Below, piece after piece: positions 1-10,013 of a DNA stretch of 64,000 nt. The DNA is from Adiantum capillus-veneris (Eukaryota > Streptophyta > Polypodiopsida > Polypodiales > Pteridaceae). Under the pieces are notes generated by a model. It ran no database searches. It saw nothing but the letters and a program-made list of their open reading frames with translations, and was not told the DNA's origin. Position numbers and translations under genes: made by a program. Numbering within the stretch: position 1 is the stretch's first letter; the number at the start of each line of letters is the position of its first letter. Location: assembly GCA_014529385.2 (NCBI GenBank), contig CM043950.1:81099843-81163842 (forward strand). Reading direction: 5' to 3'.

Positions 1-1980
1 TTCACCACTTTTCCACTCTATGTCATTATATTAAGAATATGCGCGTGTTAAGGTCCACCACTTGTCCAACCTATAAGGCTACATCTTAAAGGTTATTCTT
101 TATTACCACTTGGAGTGACCATGATAGGTTTTACATGGGGGTTGGTTCCAAGGTCCACCACTTGTCCAAGCTAACTCTATTGAAACATAGAGAGAAACAA
201 AGGTCCACCACTTGTCCAAGCTAGGTTCCATTGAAACATGGAGAGAAGGATGCTCCAACATTTGTCCAAGATAGGCTCCATTGAAACATGACGAGAAGCA
301 AGCTGCACCATGTCTCCAAGATGCTAGGCTCCATCGAAATACATTAAACCCACGATATTTCGTAGATGAGGGGTTTACATTCAAGGTCCACCACTTGTCC
401 AAGCTATTATTGCTAGTAGCCTGAGTGGTTTGGTCTCAAGATTCACCACTTTTATTAAGAATATGTGGGTGTTAAGGTCCACCACTTGTCCAACATATAA
501 GGCTACATCTTAAAGGTTATTCTTTCTTACTAGTTGGAGTGACCATGATAGGTTTTACATGGGGGTTTGGTTCCAAGGTCCACCACTTGTCCACGCTAAC
601 TCTTTTGAAATATAGAGAGAAGCAAAGGTCCACCCCTTGTCTAAGCTAGGGTCCATTGAAACATGGAGAGAAGGATGCTCCACCATTTGTCCAAGGTAGG
701 CTCCATTGAAACATGAGGAGAAGCAAGGTGCACCATGTCTCCAAGATGCTAGGCTCCATCGAAAAACATTAAACCCACGATATGTCGTAGATGAGGGGTT
801 TACATTCAAGGTCCACCACTTGTCCAAGCTATTATTGCTAGTAGCCTGAGTGGTTTGGTCTCAAGATTCACCACTTTTCCACTCTATGTCATTAATTAAG
901 ATATGCGCGTGTTAAGGTCCACCACTTGTCCAACCTATAAGGCTACATCTTAAAGGTTATTCTTTATTACCACTTAGAGTGACCATGATAGGTTTTACAT
1001 GGGGGTTTGGTTCCAAGGTCCACCACTTGTCCAAGCTAACTCTATTGAAACATAGAGAGAAACAAAGGTCCACCACTTGTCCAAGCTAGGGTCCATTGAA
1101 ACATGGAGAGAAGGATGCTCCACCATTTGTCGAAGCTAACTCTATTGAAACATGGGGGTTTACATTCAAGGTCCACCACTTGTCCAAGCTATTAGTGCTA
1201 GTAGCATGAGTGGTTTTGTCTCAAGATTCACCACTTTTTCACTCTATGTCATTATATTAAGAATATTAAGGTGTTAAGGTCCACCACTTGTCCAACCTAT
1301 AAGGCTATATCTTAAAGGTTATTCTTTCTCACCACTTGGAGTGACCATGATAGGTTTTAAATGGGGGTTTGGTTCCAAGGTCCACCACTTGTCCAAGCTA
1401 ACTCTATTGAATAATAGAGAGAAGTAAAGGTCCACCACTTGTCCAAGCTAGGGTCCATTGAAACATGGAGAGAAGGATGCTCCACCATTTGTCCAAGATA
1501 GGCTCCATTGAAACATGAAGAGAAGCAAGATGCACGATGTCTCCAAGATGCTAGGCTCCATCGAAATACCTTAAACCCACGATATTTCGTAGATGGGGGG
1601 TTTACTTTCAAGGTCCACCACTTGTCCAAGCTATTATCGCTAGTAGCATGGTTTGGTCTCAAGATTCACCAGTTTTCCACTCTATGTCATTATATGAAGA
1701 ATATCTGGGTGTTAAGGTCCACCACTTGTCCAACCTATAAGGCTATATTCTAAATGATATTTTTTTTGACCACTTGGAATGTGCATGATATGTTTTACAT
1801 GGGGTTTTATTCCAAGGTCCACCACTTGTCCAAGCTAGATCTATTACATATATATTATACATACAATATTCAACTAGATTCCCTACCTATCATGTCCAGT
1901 AGCATGGATGCTCTAGCTTGAAGGTCCACCACTTGTCCAACCTATACTCTCTTATGTAAGGGAGATCTCGCTATAAATTC
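1..1980. repeat. Tandem array A of ~360-440 bp units built on GGTCCACCACTTGTCCAA
   Basis: Four full units begin at the recurring TTCACCACTTTT segment at 1, 442, 867 and 1227, with a partial unit from 1665. Lengths are 441, 425, 360 and 438 bp. Each unit carries three to five copies of the 18-mer GGTCCACCACTTGTCCAA (for example near 51, 151, 199 and 383 in unit 1), embedded in sequence that recurs between units. The unit at 867 is shorter because of an internal deletion. Reading frames of 80-100 codons in the array are repeat-derived and shared between units, so I do not treat them as genes. The array may start before the window. Confidence 0.9.
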
Positions 1981-1988
1981 AAAACCTT

Positions 1989-2076
1989 CCCGCCTAAATT
2001 TAAAATATCCCTCCCAAATCTTAAATATCCCGCCTAAATTTTAAACTATCCCGCCCAAATTTTAAAATTCAAACTT
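1989..2076. repeat. Short tandem repeat CCCGCCTAAATTTAAAATAT, ~20-22 bp period
   Basis: Four degenerate copies start near 1989, 2009, 2028 and 2050. Each has a CCCGCC or CCCTCC head and an AAATTTAAA-like tail. The surrounding 2080-2330 is AT-rich with no gene signal. Confidence 0.7.
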
Positions 2077-2324
2077 TTTTATAAAAATTTAAATTTTACT
2101 ACTTAAATTTAAAATATTCCACGCAAAATTGATTTTAAATTCAAGTTTACCACAAAAAGATATCATTATACCACCTAAATTCAAATATGCAAACCTCAAA
2201 TCATTATATTGTACATAAATTCAAACAAATTCAAATTAACAAGCCTAAACTGATATTAGTTTGCATAGATATGAATTTATCACACCTAAATTATGTCACC
2301 ATGTTAGAGAGAGTGGTTAGAGAA

Positions 2325-2445
2325 TTTGAACAAGGTCCACCACTTGTCCAACCTAGATACCAAGAAGGATTGAGTGTACAAGGTATTGTTTGGAGGTCCT
2401 TATAGTCCATTGGTCTCAAGGTCCACCACTTGTGGTAAGGGTCAC
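2325..2445. repeat. Outlying copies of the array A 18-mer
   Basis: One exact GGTCCACCACTTGTCCAA lies near 2334 and a truncated copy near 2418, after about 400 bp without the motif. The stretch from 2446 to 2840 holds nothing I can identify. Confidence 0.7.
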
Positions 2446-2839
2446 CAAAAAGTGTATATATTCATCCAAAGAAATACACGTATTTTTGGTCTACATGTCC
2501 TAGTTTAAACCATTTATGTCCATTAGGTGTATCACTAAACAACACTACTATTTTTGAGAAACAGAAGTTACAATCATATCTACAAATGGATTAGAGGAAA
2601 ATCAGCTCAGCATACATCCAGAACTCGCTACAAGAATCGACTTTAACAGATCACGCAAGTAAGTCTTCCATTCAATTTTACTAGTATTACAATGTGTTAG
2701 TTATTTGTGATATTTATGTATGTATATATACTATGTGTGCATATCGTAATTAAGTGTAATTGTGTATCTGCATTATGTATGAGTATTACAATGAAATAAC
2801 ACAAATATACATACATACACATAGATAACACAGACGCAC

Positions 2840-2882
2840 ACATACATGAGCATGTATTTTCAAGAGAGAGATAGCAAATACA

Positions 2883-2914
<32 letters not shown>

Positions 2915-3205
2915 TAAATAACTGTTTTTTAGAGAGAGGAGAGAGAAAGATAACAGATTTCACTGTGTTTATGTATGTGGAAGAGAGGAAGACGATGTAT
3001 GGGAATATGTGCACGTATTTTCAAGAGAGAGACAACAAGATAACAGATTTCATTGTGGTTATGTATGTGGAAGTGAGGAAGACGATGTGTGGGAATATGT
3101 GCATGTATTTTCAAGAGAGAGACAGCAAGATAACAGATTTCACTGTGGTTATGTATGTGGAAGAGAGGAAGACGATGTGTGGGAATATGTGTATGTGTGC
3201 GGGGA
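2840..3205 (+). repeat. 90-bp tandem repeat preceded by GA/GATA-rich microsatellite
   Basis: GATA- and GA-rich simple sequence (about 2875-2945) leads into three copies of a 90-bp unit starting at 2949, 3039 and 3129; the last is truncated near 3200. Because 90 is a multiple of three, a plus-strand frame (2965-3360) stays open and repeats a 30-residue block containing MYVEERKTM and YFQERD. A second plus frame is also open. No known domain is visible, and purine-rich repeats keep frames open by composition, so coding is doubtful. Confidence 0.75.
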
Positions 3206-3768
3206 TACTTTTAAACTATGTATCTCTGTCTTTTGACGAGAGAGTGTGTGTGCAAGAAGAGTTACAGAGAACCATCTTCTCTATATGGAGAAAGACAGAG
3301 AGTGAGAGAGAGAGAAATACCTGTTTTTTCTCTATTCGTGAGGTGTGCAATGTCTCCTGAGAAGACTGCCCGATCCTGCCCTTCTGGAAAGCGTTGTGTA
3401 CGCTGCTGTTTCTTTGTCTTGTGCGCGAACTTTCAATCCTGTGCACTCCACCTGTGTGTTGTGTACGATGCCGAGCTTGCTCCTCTACGCGCGCGTATAC
3501 TCCAACTGTGTGCGATCCGTGTGCGCTTTCTGTGTTTTTGCTGCTCGCCTGCTTTCTCTGTGTGCGTTTCTCGTGCGCTCTCTGTGTGCCTAATCTTGAT
3601 AGGGTTTATTAGAATGCCACGTATGCTACAAGTCCATGTTTTATCATAGGATTAAAAAAAACAAAAGCAATATAAAAAATTAACCAATTCACACGGCCAA
3701 AATTAAAGAAATCATGGTTGAAAATATGAAAAACATGCGTAACTCTATACCTAAAGACCCCCGCCTGG
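3206..3768. other. Stretch with no identifiable feature
   Basis: GT/CT-biased sequence follows the 90-bp repeat and then becomes AT-rich near 3640. Several overlapping short open frames exist on both strands, but none has a recognisable motif. Confidence 0.4.
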
Positions 3769-3945
3769 GCGCTGCCCCAGGACCCCGCCCAGAACAATAT
3801 CCCAAAATCAACCTCCCAAGCCCCGCCATCGAGAGCGCTATATTCCACATCCCCATCAAGAGCGCTACCCCCCAAACCTCACGTGGAAGCGCTGCCTTGT
3901 CACCCCATTGTGGCATTGCCCTAAGACCCCGCATCTGGAGTGCTA
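3769..3945. repeat. GC-rich patch with reiterated GCGCT motifs
   Basis: An abrupt GC-rich block sits in AT-rich surroundings. It repeats a loose pattern of CCCCGC followed by AGCGCTGCCC or AGCGCTA at irregular spacing of about 40 bp. It includes short palindromes such as GGGCGCTGCCCC. Open frames on both strands are a composition effect. It may be a fragment of a dispersed repeat family, but the family is unknown to me. Confidence 0.5.
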
Positions 3946-3959
3946 AATGGGAACATTCT

Positions 3960-4519
3960 TCATTAGTGAAATTTTGAACATAAATTATATTAGCATATAC
4001 TTAAATATAATACAAATATTAACATATTAGCTATACTACTAATTTACTATAGCAGTTCTAGATTATGTCCCATACTATATTTAAGGTGCCAAAGGTTTGG
4101 CCTTATGGTCCTAGATTTAGCCAAGTGGTCAACACATATAGGACCAAGTGCACACTGTGCCACAAAACTTGGCCACCACTTCACTTGCCAAAGTTTAGGC
4201 CACATGGTCAATCCTAACTTTCCAATGTTCTTATTATGTCACCTTTTGCCTCGTGGAAAACCTAGGCTTGTTTTCACATACTCAGGCACTTCAAGCCACA
4301 ATAAATTGTCATTACTCTTCGACAACCCTTTTGTTCAAGTCTTTGAAAAAACATTGTTTAAGGCCACCCTAAACCATTTTCATTTAGGGGTGTCTAAAAC
4401 TAGCTTTTTGGCAATTCGAGAAGAAAATGGTCAAAGTTTTATACTTAGTTTTAACCACTTGACCAATTCAAATATTGGAAAGCAAGGTCTTGTAATACTT
4501 TTCTTTGGACATCACACAT
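3960..4519. other. AT-rich stretch, no supported gene
   Basis: A plus-strand open frame of 150 codons covers 4105-4557. It runs into the start of array B, has no recognisable domain, and its composition resembles degenerate array sequence (recurrent TTGGCCAC and CACTTG). I do not call it a gene. Confidence 0.4.
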
Positions 4520-6412
4520 TAAAACTAGGTCCCTCACTTGTCCAAGCTATGCTCTAATACAATAAAGGGCTTTTGGTTTCAAGATGCACCACTTTCCCAA
4601 CCTTGATTCCATTAAAGAAGCTAGCTCTACTTAGACATTTAATAGCAAGGTCTTGCAGCAGTTCAGATTGAACATTTTCCATGGCAGCTAGGTCCACCAC
4701 TTATCTAAGCTATGCTCTAATAGAGTAAGGGGGTTTTGGTTTCAAGATCCACCACTTGTCCAAACTTGATTTGGGAAGCAAGGTCCTATAATAGTTTGCT
4801 TTGGACATTCACCATTACAACTAAGTCCACCACTTCTCCAAGCTATGTTCTAATACACTAAGGAGGTTTTGGTTTCAAGGAGAACCACTTGTACGACTCT
4901 GTTTTTGGAAGTAAGGTCTTTACATAGTTCACCTTGGACCTTGGACATTGGATACTACAACTAAGCCCACCACTTGTCCAAGATATCCTCTATATATAGC
5001 CAAAGGGTTTGGGTTTCAAGATTCACCACTTTTCCAACCTTTCTTCCATTAAAGAAAGGAGGGGCTTTAACTAGGTCCACCACTTGTCCAAGCTATGCTC
5101 TGATATGGAAAGGGGATTTTGGTTTCAAGGTCCACCACGTGTTCAACCTTGCAAGACTCAAGGGATACTTGGACATTGGAAAGCATAGTCCTATAGTAGT
5201 TGATAGGTGGCAGTGGGTATTACAACTAGGTCCAACCTATGCTCTCATATAGCAAAGAGGCTTTGCTTTCAAGGTCCACCACTTGTCCAACCTTGCTTCC
5301 ATTAAAGAAATGAGGGGCTACGTAAACATTGGCAAGCAAGGTAGCAAGGTTCTAAGGTGTTTCACCTTGGATATTGGGCATTATAACTAGGTCCACCACT
5401 TGTCCAAGCTATGCTCTGATAAAGAAAGGGGATTTTCGTTTAAAGGTCCACCATGTGTTCAACCTTTCTAATATAAAAAGGGATTTTTGTTTCAAGGTCC
5501 ACCACGTGTTCAACCTTGAAAGACTCAAGGGATACTTGGACATTGGAAAGCATAGTCTTATAGTAGTTGATAGGTGGCAGTGGGTATTAAAACTAGGTCC
5601 AACCTATGCTCTTATATAGCAAAGAGGCTTTGGTTTCAAGGTCCACCACTTGTCCAACCTTACTTCCATTAAAGAAATGAGGGGCTACGTAAACATTGGC
5701 AAGCAAGGTAGCAAAGTCCTAAGGTATTTCACCTTGGATATTGGGCATTATAACTAGGTCCACCACTTGTCCAAGCTATGCTCTGATAAAGAAAGGGGAT
5801 TTTGTTTCAAGGTCCACCATGTGTTCAACCTTTCTAATATAGAAAGGGGATTTTTGTTTCAAGGTCCACCACGTGTTCAACCTTGAAAGACTCAAGGGAT
5901 ACTTGGACATTGGAAAGCATAGTCTTATAGTAGTTGATAGGTGGCAGTGGGTATTAAAACTAGGTCCAACCTATGCTCTTATATAGCAAAGAGGCTTTGG
6001 TTTCAAGGTCCACCACTTGTCCAACCTTACTTCCATTAAAGAAATGAGGGGCTACGTAAACATTGGCAAGCAAGGTAGCAAAGTCCTAAGGTATTTCACC
6101 TTGGATATTGGGCATTATAACTAGGTCCACCACTTGTCCAAGCTATGCTCTGATATAGAAAGGGGATTTTTGTTTCAAGGTCCACCACGTGTTCAACCTT
6201 GAAAGACTCAAGGGATACTTGGACATTGGAAAGCATAGTCCTATAGTAGTTGATAGGTGGCAGTGGGTATTACAACTAGGTCCACCACTTGTCCAACCTA
6301 TGCTCTCATATAGCAAAGAGGCTTTGGTTTCAAGGTCCACCACTTGTCCAACCTTGCTTCCATTAATATAGCAAGGAGGATTTGGTCTCAAGGTTCACCA
6401 CTTGTCCAACCT
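4520..6412. repeat. Tandem array B, ~367-bp units, sharing the 18-mer with array A
   Basis: The core AACTAGGTCCACCACTTG recurs at 5069, 5385, 5752 and 6119. Spacings are 316, 367 and 367 bp, so the last complete units are regular and very similar. Each unit also holds a GGTCCACCACGTGTTCAACC variant and the 18-mer GGTCCACCACTTGTCCAA. More degenerate copies fill 4520-5068. The units differ from array A outside the 18-mer, so the short motif is the only clearly shared part. The array ends about 90 bp before the transposase-like gene at 6505. Confidence 0.9.
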
Positions 6413-6479
6413 ATGCAAACCTTTTCATGTTGTAGCATGATTTTTGGTTGAAGAGTATTTTTCTATAACTATGGATTTA

Positions 6480-6503
6480 ACAATGTAATCTTTTTACTTA
6501 CAG
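6480..6503 (+). promoter_or_regulatory. Splice-acceptor-like site immediately before the start codon
   Basis: A T-rich run ends in TTTTTACTTACAG, with the AG at 6502-6503, and the ATG at 6505 follows after one G. This is a good plant 3' splice site. It suggests that the gene has an upstream non-coding or coding exon, possibly within or beyond array B, or that the ATG is internal to an exon. Inference from sequence only. Confidence 0.45.
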
Positions 6504-6504
6504 G

Positions 6505-9105
6505 ATGGACTTCGAATCTGGGGAGAAAGTACATATGATACTTGACAATGAAATCGTTGGTATTGGTTGTGTGTGTAGAACAGATCCAGATTCCACTTGT
6601 GGTGGTACAAAGATAGGGCTGGGAAATGTCTCCATACTAGTGGAGGAATGCTTGAAGGATGTGGTCCTACCTTTTCCTACAATGGATACTTCATCTCTCC
6701 AAGGCTCATTATGGAGTGCTGTTCGATGGTCAAAGCTTCTTTTGCAATCTTTTGTATTAAATGGGAACTTAATTGATCCACACGAAAGCTACAATGGTGA
6801 TGAAGAACATGATCATTCTGATCCTCTAGTTACAGATGCAATACCTATGACAAGCCCAGAATTTGAAGCAATGATTCGAGAGTCTTGGAGAAATCAGAGG
6901 GTCCTTTTAAAAGATGACACAATGATGCAAACCATGAATGAAGGGACCATCTTATATGTATTTCCACATGATTATGTCAACTTTCAGGAACTTGGTCCTG
7001 ATTGTGTGGGTGTGGGTATTGAAAGAGAAAATGCAAGCATTCATGATGTGGTTGAAGTGGGTAGCATCACTTTGCTAAAGTGGCCCATCAAGCAGACAAC
7101 AATGTTGAATGGGAGCCCATTACAACGCTTTGTTCCTGTTGATGGCATGCATGCTACATATGAGGATGTATCCAACGATGGCAATGTTGGAAAAAAACTT
7201 GATGGGAGTAATGTTGTCCAGTTGTCAAGGAAGAGACGATACACTTTCATGAACAGGACTCAAAAATCAAAAGCAGCACCAGCTTCGACTTTTTACCTTT
7301 CAAACAAATCAATTCAAAGGGTATCATGCATTGATTGTTGTGCACAAAAATGCTGCCAATTTGCAGATCGTGATATGGTGACAAGGTTACGACAACAATT
7401 TTGGGGAGAGTCTCAAAAATCACGCACTAATTATGTTTATGATGTTCTTTCTATATGTTATCAGAAAGATGAGAAGTCACGATACCAATTCAGGCTAAAT
7501 GGCTCTATTGTTTGTTGTAGAGCATGGTATGAGCTACATGGAATACCAAAGACATCATTTTATCGATACAAGGAGAACTTTGAAAATGGTGTGCGCCAAT
7601 ATGTACATGGGAACACATGTACATTGAGAAGGGGACTTCAACATACTAGTTTAGCAAGAGCACTACTAAACGAGTTTGTGGAAAATAACTCTGAGAAGAT
7701 GCCACATAGAAGTAGAACACTGCTAGATGGCTCAAGAGAGACTCAATTGGTGATTCCATCAACATACAAACAAGTGGATATTTTATGTGAAATCAACACG
7801 ACACTTGACCAAATGGGCTATGAGAAGAAGCTATCCCAATCTTCTTTTGGTAGAATTTGGAACAAAGAGTACCCACATGTCACTTTAACAAAGACGAGTG
7901 AGTTCTCTAAGTGCAATATTTGTAGCTCAATCAAGGCAAGGTTAGAAGCTAAACCTTCTCTTGAAGAGAGAGCTCTTCTCTTGAGGGAGAGAGAAGTTCA
8001 CATGGCACAACAAAAGAGTTGCAGAAGCCTATATTATGCATGGCGCACGTATTCAGAAACTCAACCACAAAAATATGTATGCATAATCCATGATAAGATG
8101 GATCAAAAGAAGACTGCCATTCCTAGATTACGCATTGTTCCCAAGGGTGTGGATTCAGGATATAATCTGCAGGTGGCATTGATTGGCATGATCACTCATG
8201 GACATGGAGAAGGTCATTACGGACACTTTGTCTTGAATGGTTTGTGGCCAGCTGATCCAAATCTTACAATTGGCTCAATTGCTAATTGTTTACATAACCT
8301 CGAGAGGATAGATAAGCATCCTCTTGGTGATCTAGTAACAAATGGACTTCCAAGGAGCAATATTTCACTACTACATGCTTTGAACTCAAGGGATGCTTTG
8401 GACTACCATAACTTGAGTGATGGAAAAGAGCCCATTGTGCAGTCGTCAGAAATTGCAGAAGAGGAATTGGGGTCAACATTTCGCAGATTGCCAGAGAACT
8501 TGTTGCTACAATTGGATAATTGTGCAGGGGAAAACAAAAATCGATACTTATTTGCCTATTTGTCAATGCTTGTTGCAAGGGGTGTTTTCAAAACCATCCA
8601 GCTGGGATTTTTAATGGTTGGGCATACACATGAGGACATAGACGCCATGTTTAGTAGGTTTTCAGAGAAGTTGAGAGTTACACAAACCTATACTTTGCCA
8701 CATTTGATGGATACATTACGAAACAGCTCATCTTCATCTCCAGCTCCATTTTTTCTCACAAAGATCCCTGATTTCAAGCAATATTGTGATGGCTATCTTT
8801 GTGATGGACAAGACATACTTGTTGGACATTCCAAACCGCTTCAGTTCAGGTTCTTTATGCAGGATGAGACACCAATGATGCAATATAAGGCACATGTAGG
8901 TGTATCAAGTTGGAGTGGAAGTATTCGCCTTTGGAAAACAGACACAGAAGGCAAGCCAATGTTACCACATGGAGATCCACCTCTAGTACAAATGGCGGAG
9001 TATGTCAAGGCCCACGAAGAAGTCATTTTGGGGCTAAAGAACTATATAAAATTTTGGAAAAATTTAGGGAATGGTTCAAGTATTCCGCGATATTATAGAC
9101 CGTGA
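6505..9105 (+). CDS. DUF7869-type transposase-like protein, main part (866 codons)
   Basis: A single uninterrupted frame, very long for this repeat-rich window. The N-terminal ~250 residues are unfamiliar. Cysteine-rich segments follow: CIDCCAQKCC near residue 275 and CNIC near 470. The C-terminal third resembles the DUF7869-type proteins of many eukaryotes, which I recall as RNase H-like and transposase-related. Candidate acidic catalytic residues are D530 in CIIHDKMDQKK, D671 in LQLDNCAGENKN, and E710 or D711 in GHTHEDIDAMFSRFS; that order fits a DDE/D triad but is inference. A typical C-terminal extension is missing here and continues in the -1 frame from 9102, so the annotated stop at 9103-9105 is probably a frameshift artefact or mutation. 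Upstream lie the 18-mer arrays. It is likely mobile-element derived or domesticated; DNA binding and activity are unproven. Confidence 0.75.
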   Translation: MDFESGEKVHMILDNEIVGIGCVCRTDPDSTCGGTKIGLGNVSILVEECLKDVVLPFPTMDTSSLQGSLWSAVRWSKLLLQSFVLNGNLIDPHESYNGDEEHDHSDPLVTDAIPMTSPEFEAMIRESWRNQRVLLKDDTMMQTMNEGTILYVFPHDYVNFQELGPDCVGVGIERENASIHDVVEVGSITLLKWPIKQTTMLNGSPLQRFVPVDGMHATYEDVSNDGNVGKKLDGSNVVQLSRKRRYTFMNRTQKSKAAPASTFYLSNKSIQRVSCIDCCAQKCCQFADRDMVTRLRQQFWGESQKSRTNYVYDVLSICYQKDEKSRYQFRLNGSIVCCRAWYELHGIPKTSFYRYKENFENGVRQYVHGNTCTLRRGLQHTSLARALLNEFVENNSEKMPHRSRTLLDGSRETQLVIPSTYKQVDILCEINTTLDQMGYEKKLSQSSFGRIWNKEYPHVTLTKTSEFSKCNICSSIKARLEAKPSLEERALLLREREVHMAQQKSCRSLYYAWRTYSETQPQKYVCIIHDKMDQKKTAIPRLRIVPKGVDSGYNLQVALIGMITHGHGEGHYGHFVLNGLWPADPNLTIGSIANCLHNLERIDKHPLGDLVTNGLPRSNISLLHALNSRDALDYHNLSDGKEPIVQSSEIAEEELGSTFRRLPENLLLQLDNCAGENKNRYLFAYLSMLVARGVFKTIQLGFLMVGHTHEDIDAMFSRFSEKLRVTQTYTLPHLMDTLRNSSSSSPAPFFLTKIPDFKQYCDGYLCDGQDILVGHSKPLQFRFFMQDETPMMQYKAHVGVSSWSGSIRLWKTDTEGKPMLPHGDPPLVQMAEYVKAHEEVILGLKNYIKFWKNLGNGSSIPRYYRP

Positions 9106-9731
9106 TAGATTATTGGAGTAAGGTAATTGAAGAGATTGGAAAAGCAATCATATCAGAGGGAGTCTTGTATGAAATGTTTTGGCCAAAAACTCAAGAATAT
9201 TCTCATCTACAAAGCACTACAATGAATTTGCAACAAGGAGCAGAAAGATTCCTAGGCCTTGAAGAGTTGAACGATCATTTTTGTGGGCCTCAACGAGATA
9301 GGCCAAGGGAAGAGTTTGACCCTATGTCTGATGTGCACCAAGGTGACTTTCTTATGCTTGTTCCGAGTGACACAGAAATCTATCCAGTGTGGCTTGCAAT
9401 GGCTTTATCTGACATTGATAATGAGCCTACATCACCAAACTACAGAAAACTCTTGATTCAATATTGGGCACCTTGCGCGAGAAAAAGTGGGATGACAGAT
9501 ACTCAAGCTTACAGTAATTGTTGGAAGGGTTATTGGGCTGTCAACTATAAGGACCCACAAGTGTGGGAAACTATAGATGCAATTGTTTGGTCCTGGAGAC
9601 CCAACAAAGAAGGACCATTTTCTAGAATAAAGATTCCAGAAAGACATGCTCTAAAAGCCAAAGAAGGCCTCACTCGTGCACATCAGCCACACTTGGATCA
9701 AAGTTCAGATATGGTATCAAATGTGGAGTAG
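9102..9731 (+). pseudogene. C-terminal part of the DUF7869-type protein in the -1 frame
   Basis: This 209-codon frame opens at a GTG overlapping the TGA of the preceding frame (GTGA at 9102-9105), but GTG is not a plausible plant start. The content fits the C-terminal region of the same family: FLMLVPSDTEIYPVWLAMAL, then KLLIQYWAPC, then CWKGYWAVNYKDPQVWETI and IDAIVWSWRP. The two frames together give about 1,075 codons. The simplest reading is a single-base indel near 9090-9105. Alternatives are an unrecognised small intron or programmed -1 shifting; I see no obvious slippery heptamer right at the overlap. After the stop at 9731 the sequence is AT-rich and 3'-UTR-like to about 9900. Confidence 0.7.
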
Positions 9732-10013
9732 AATTATGTGGAGCTTCTATTGTGACTATACTAGTCAATTTGTAAACAAAATCTTTTTTGTATCTTCCTT
9801 TGTTTTATGTAATTTATAGTTATTATTCAAATCCATGTGTTGTACATCCTCTTGACTTTTGGTGTTTATCAACACCACAATCCTATGAGATTTTCACTTT
9901 ATTTACTAGCCACACACCTCAATTTTTCCCACTTTAAGTGAAAAATTCCCAAATTACATGAATTCGGTCGATTTGGAGATTCCCATAATGTGAGATTTTT
10001 ACCAAAATACCTA
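9732..10013. other. Spacer between the transposase-like gene and copia remnant
   Basis: AT-rich sequence without motifs I recognise. No further GGTCCACCACTTGTCC copies occur on this 3' side. Confidence 0.5.

Noticed and set aside
103-1753. Repeated ~80-100-codon frames in array A (for example MDKWWTLNVNPSST type)
   Set aside because: They are translations of the 18-mer repeat, recur with every unit on the minus strand, and have no domain or codon-level conservation.
2697-3649. Several overlapping plus and minus frames over simple repeats
   Set aside because: GA/GT-rich repeats keep most frames open; no domain, and frames overlap on both strands.
4105-4557. 150-codon plus-strand frame
   Set aside because: No recognisable domain and its end runs into array B; likely random.
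1-6412. Possible CRISPR array from the repeated 18-mer
   Set aside because: Units are 300-440 bp with several motif copies each, spacing is irregular, there are no cas genes, and the context is eukaryotic.
9102-9105. GTG as a genuine start of a second gene
   Set aside because: Plants do not start at GTG in this way; the content matches the C-terminus of the preceding protein.
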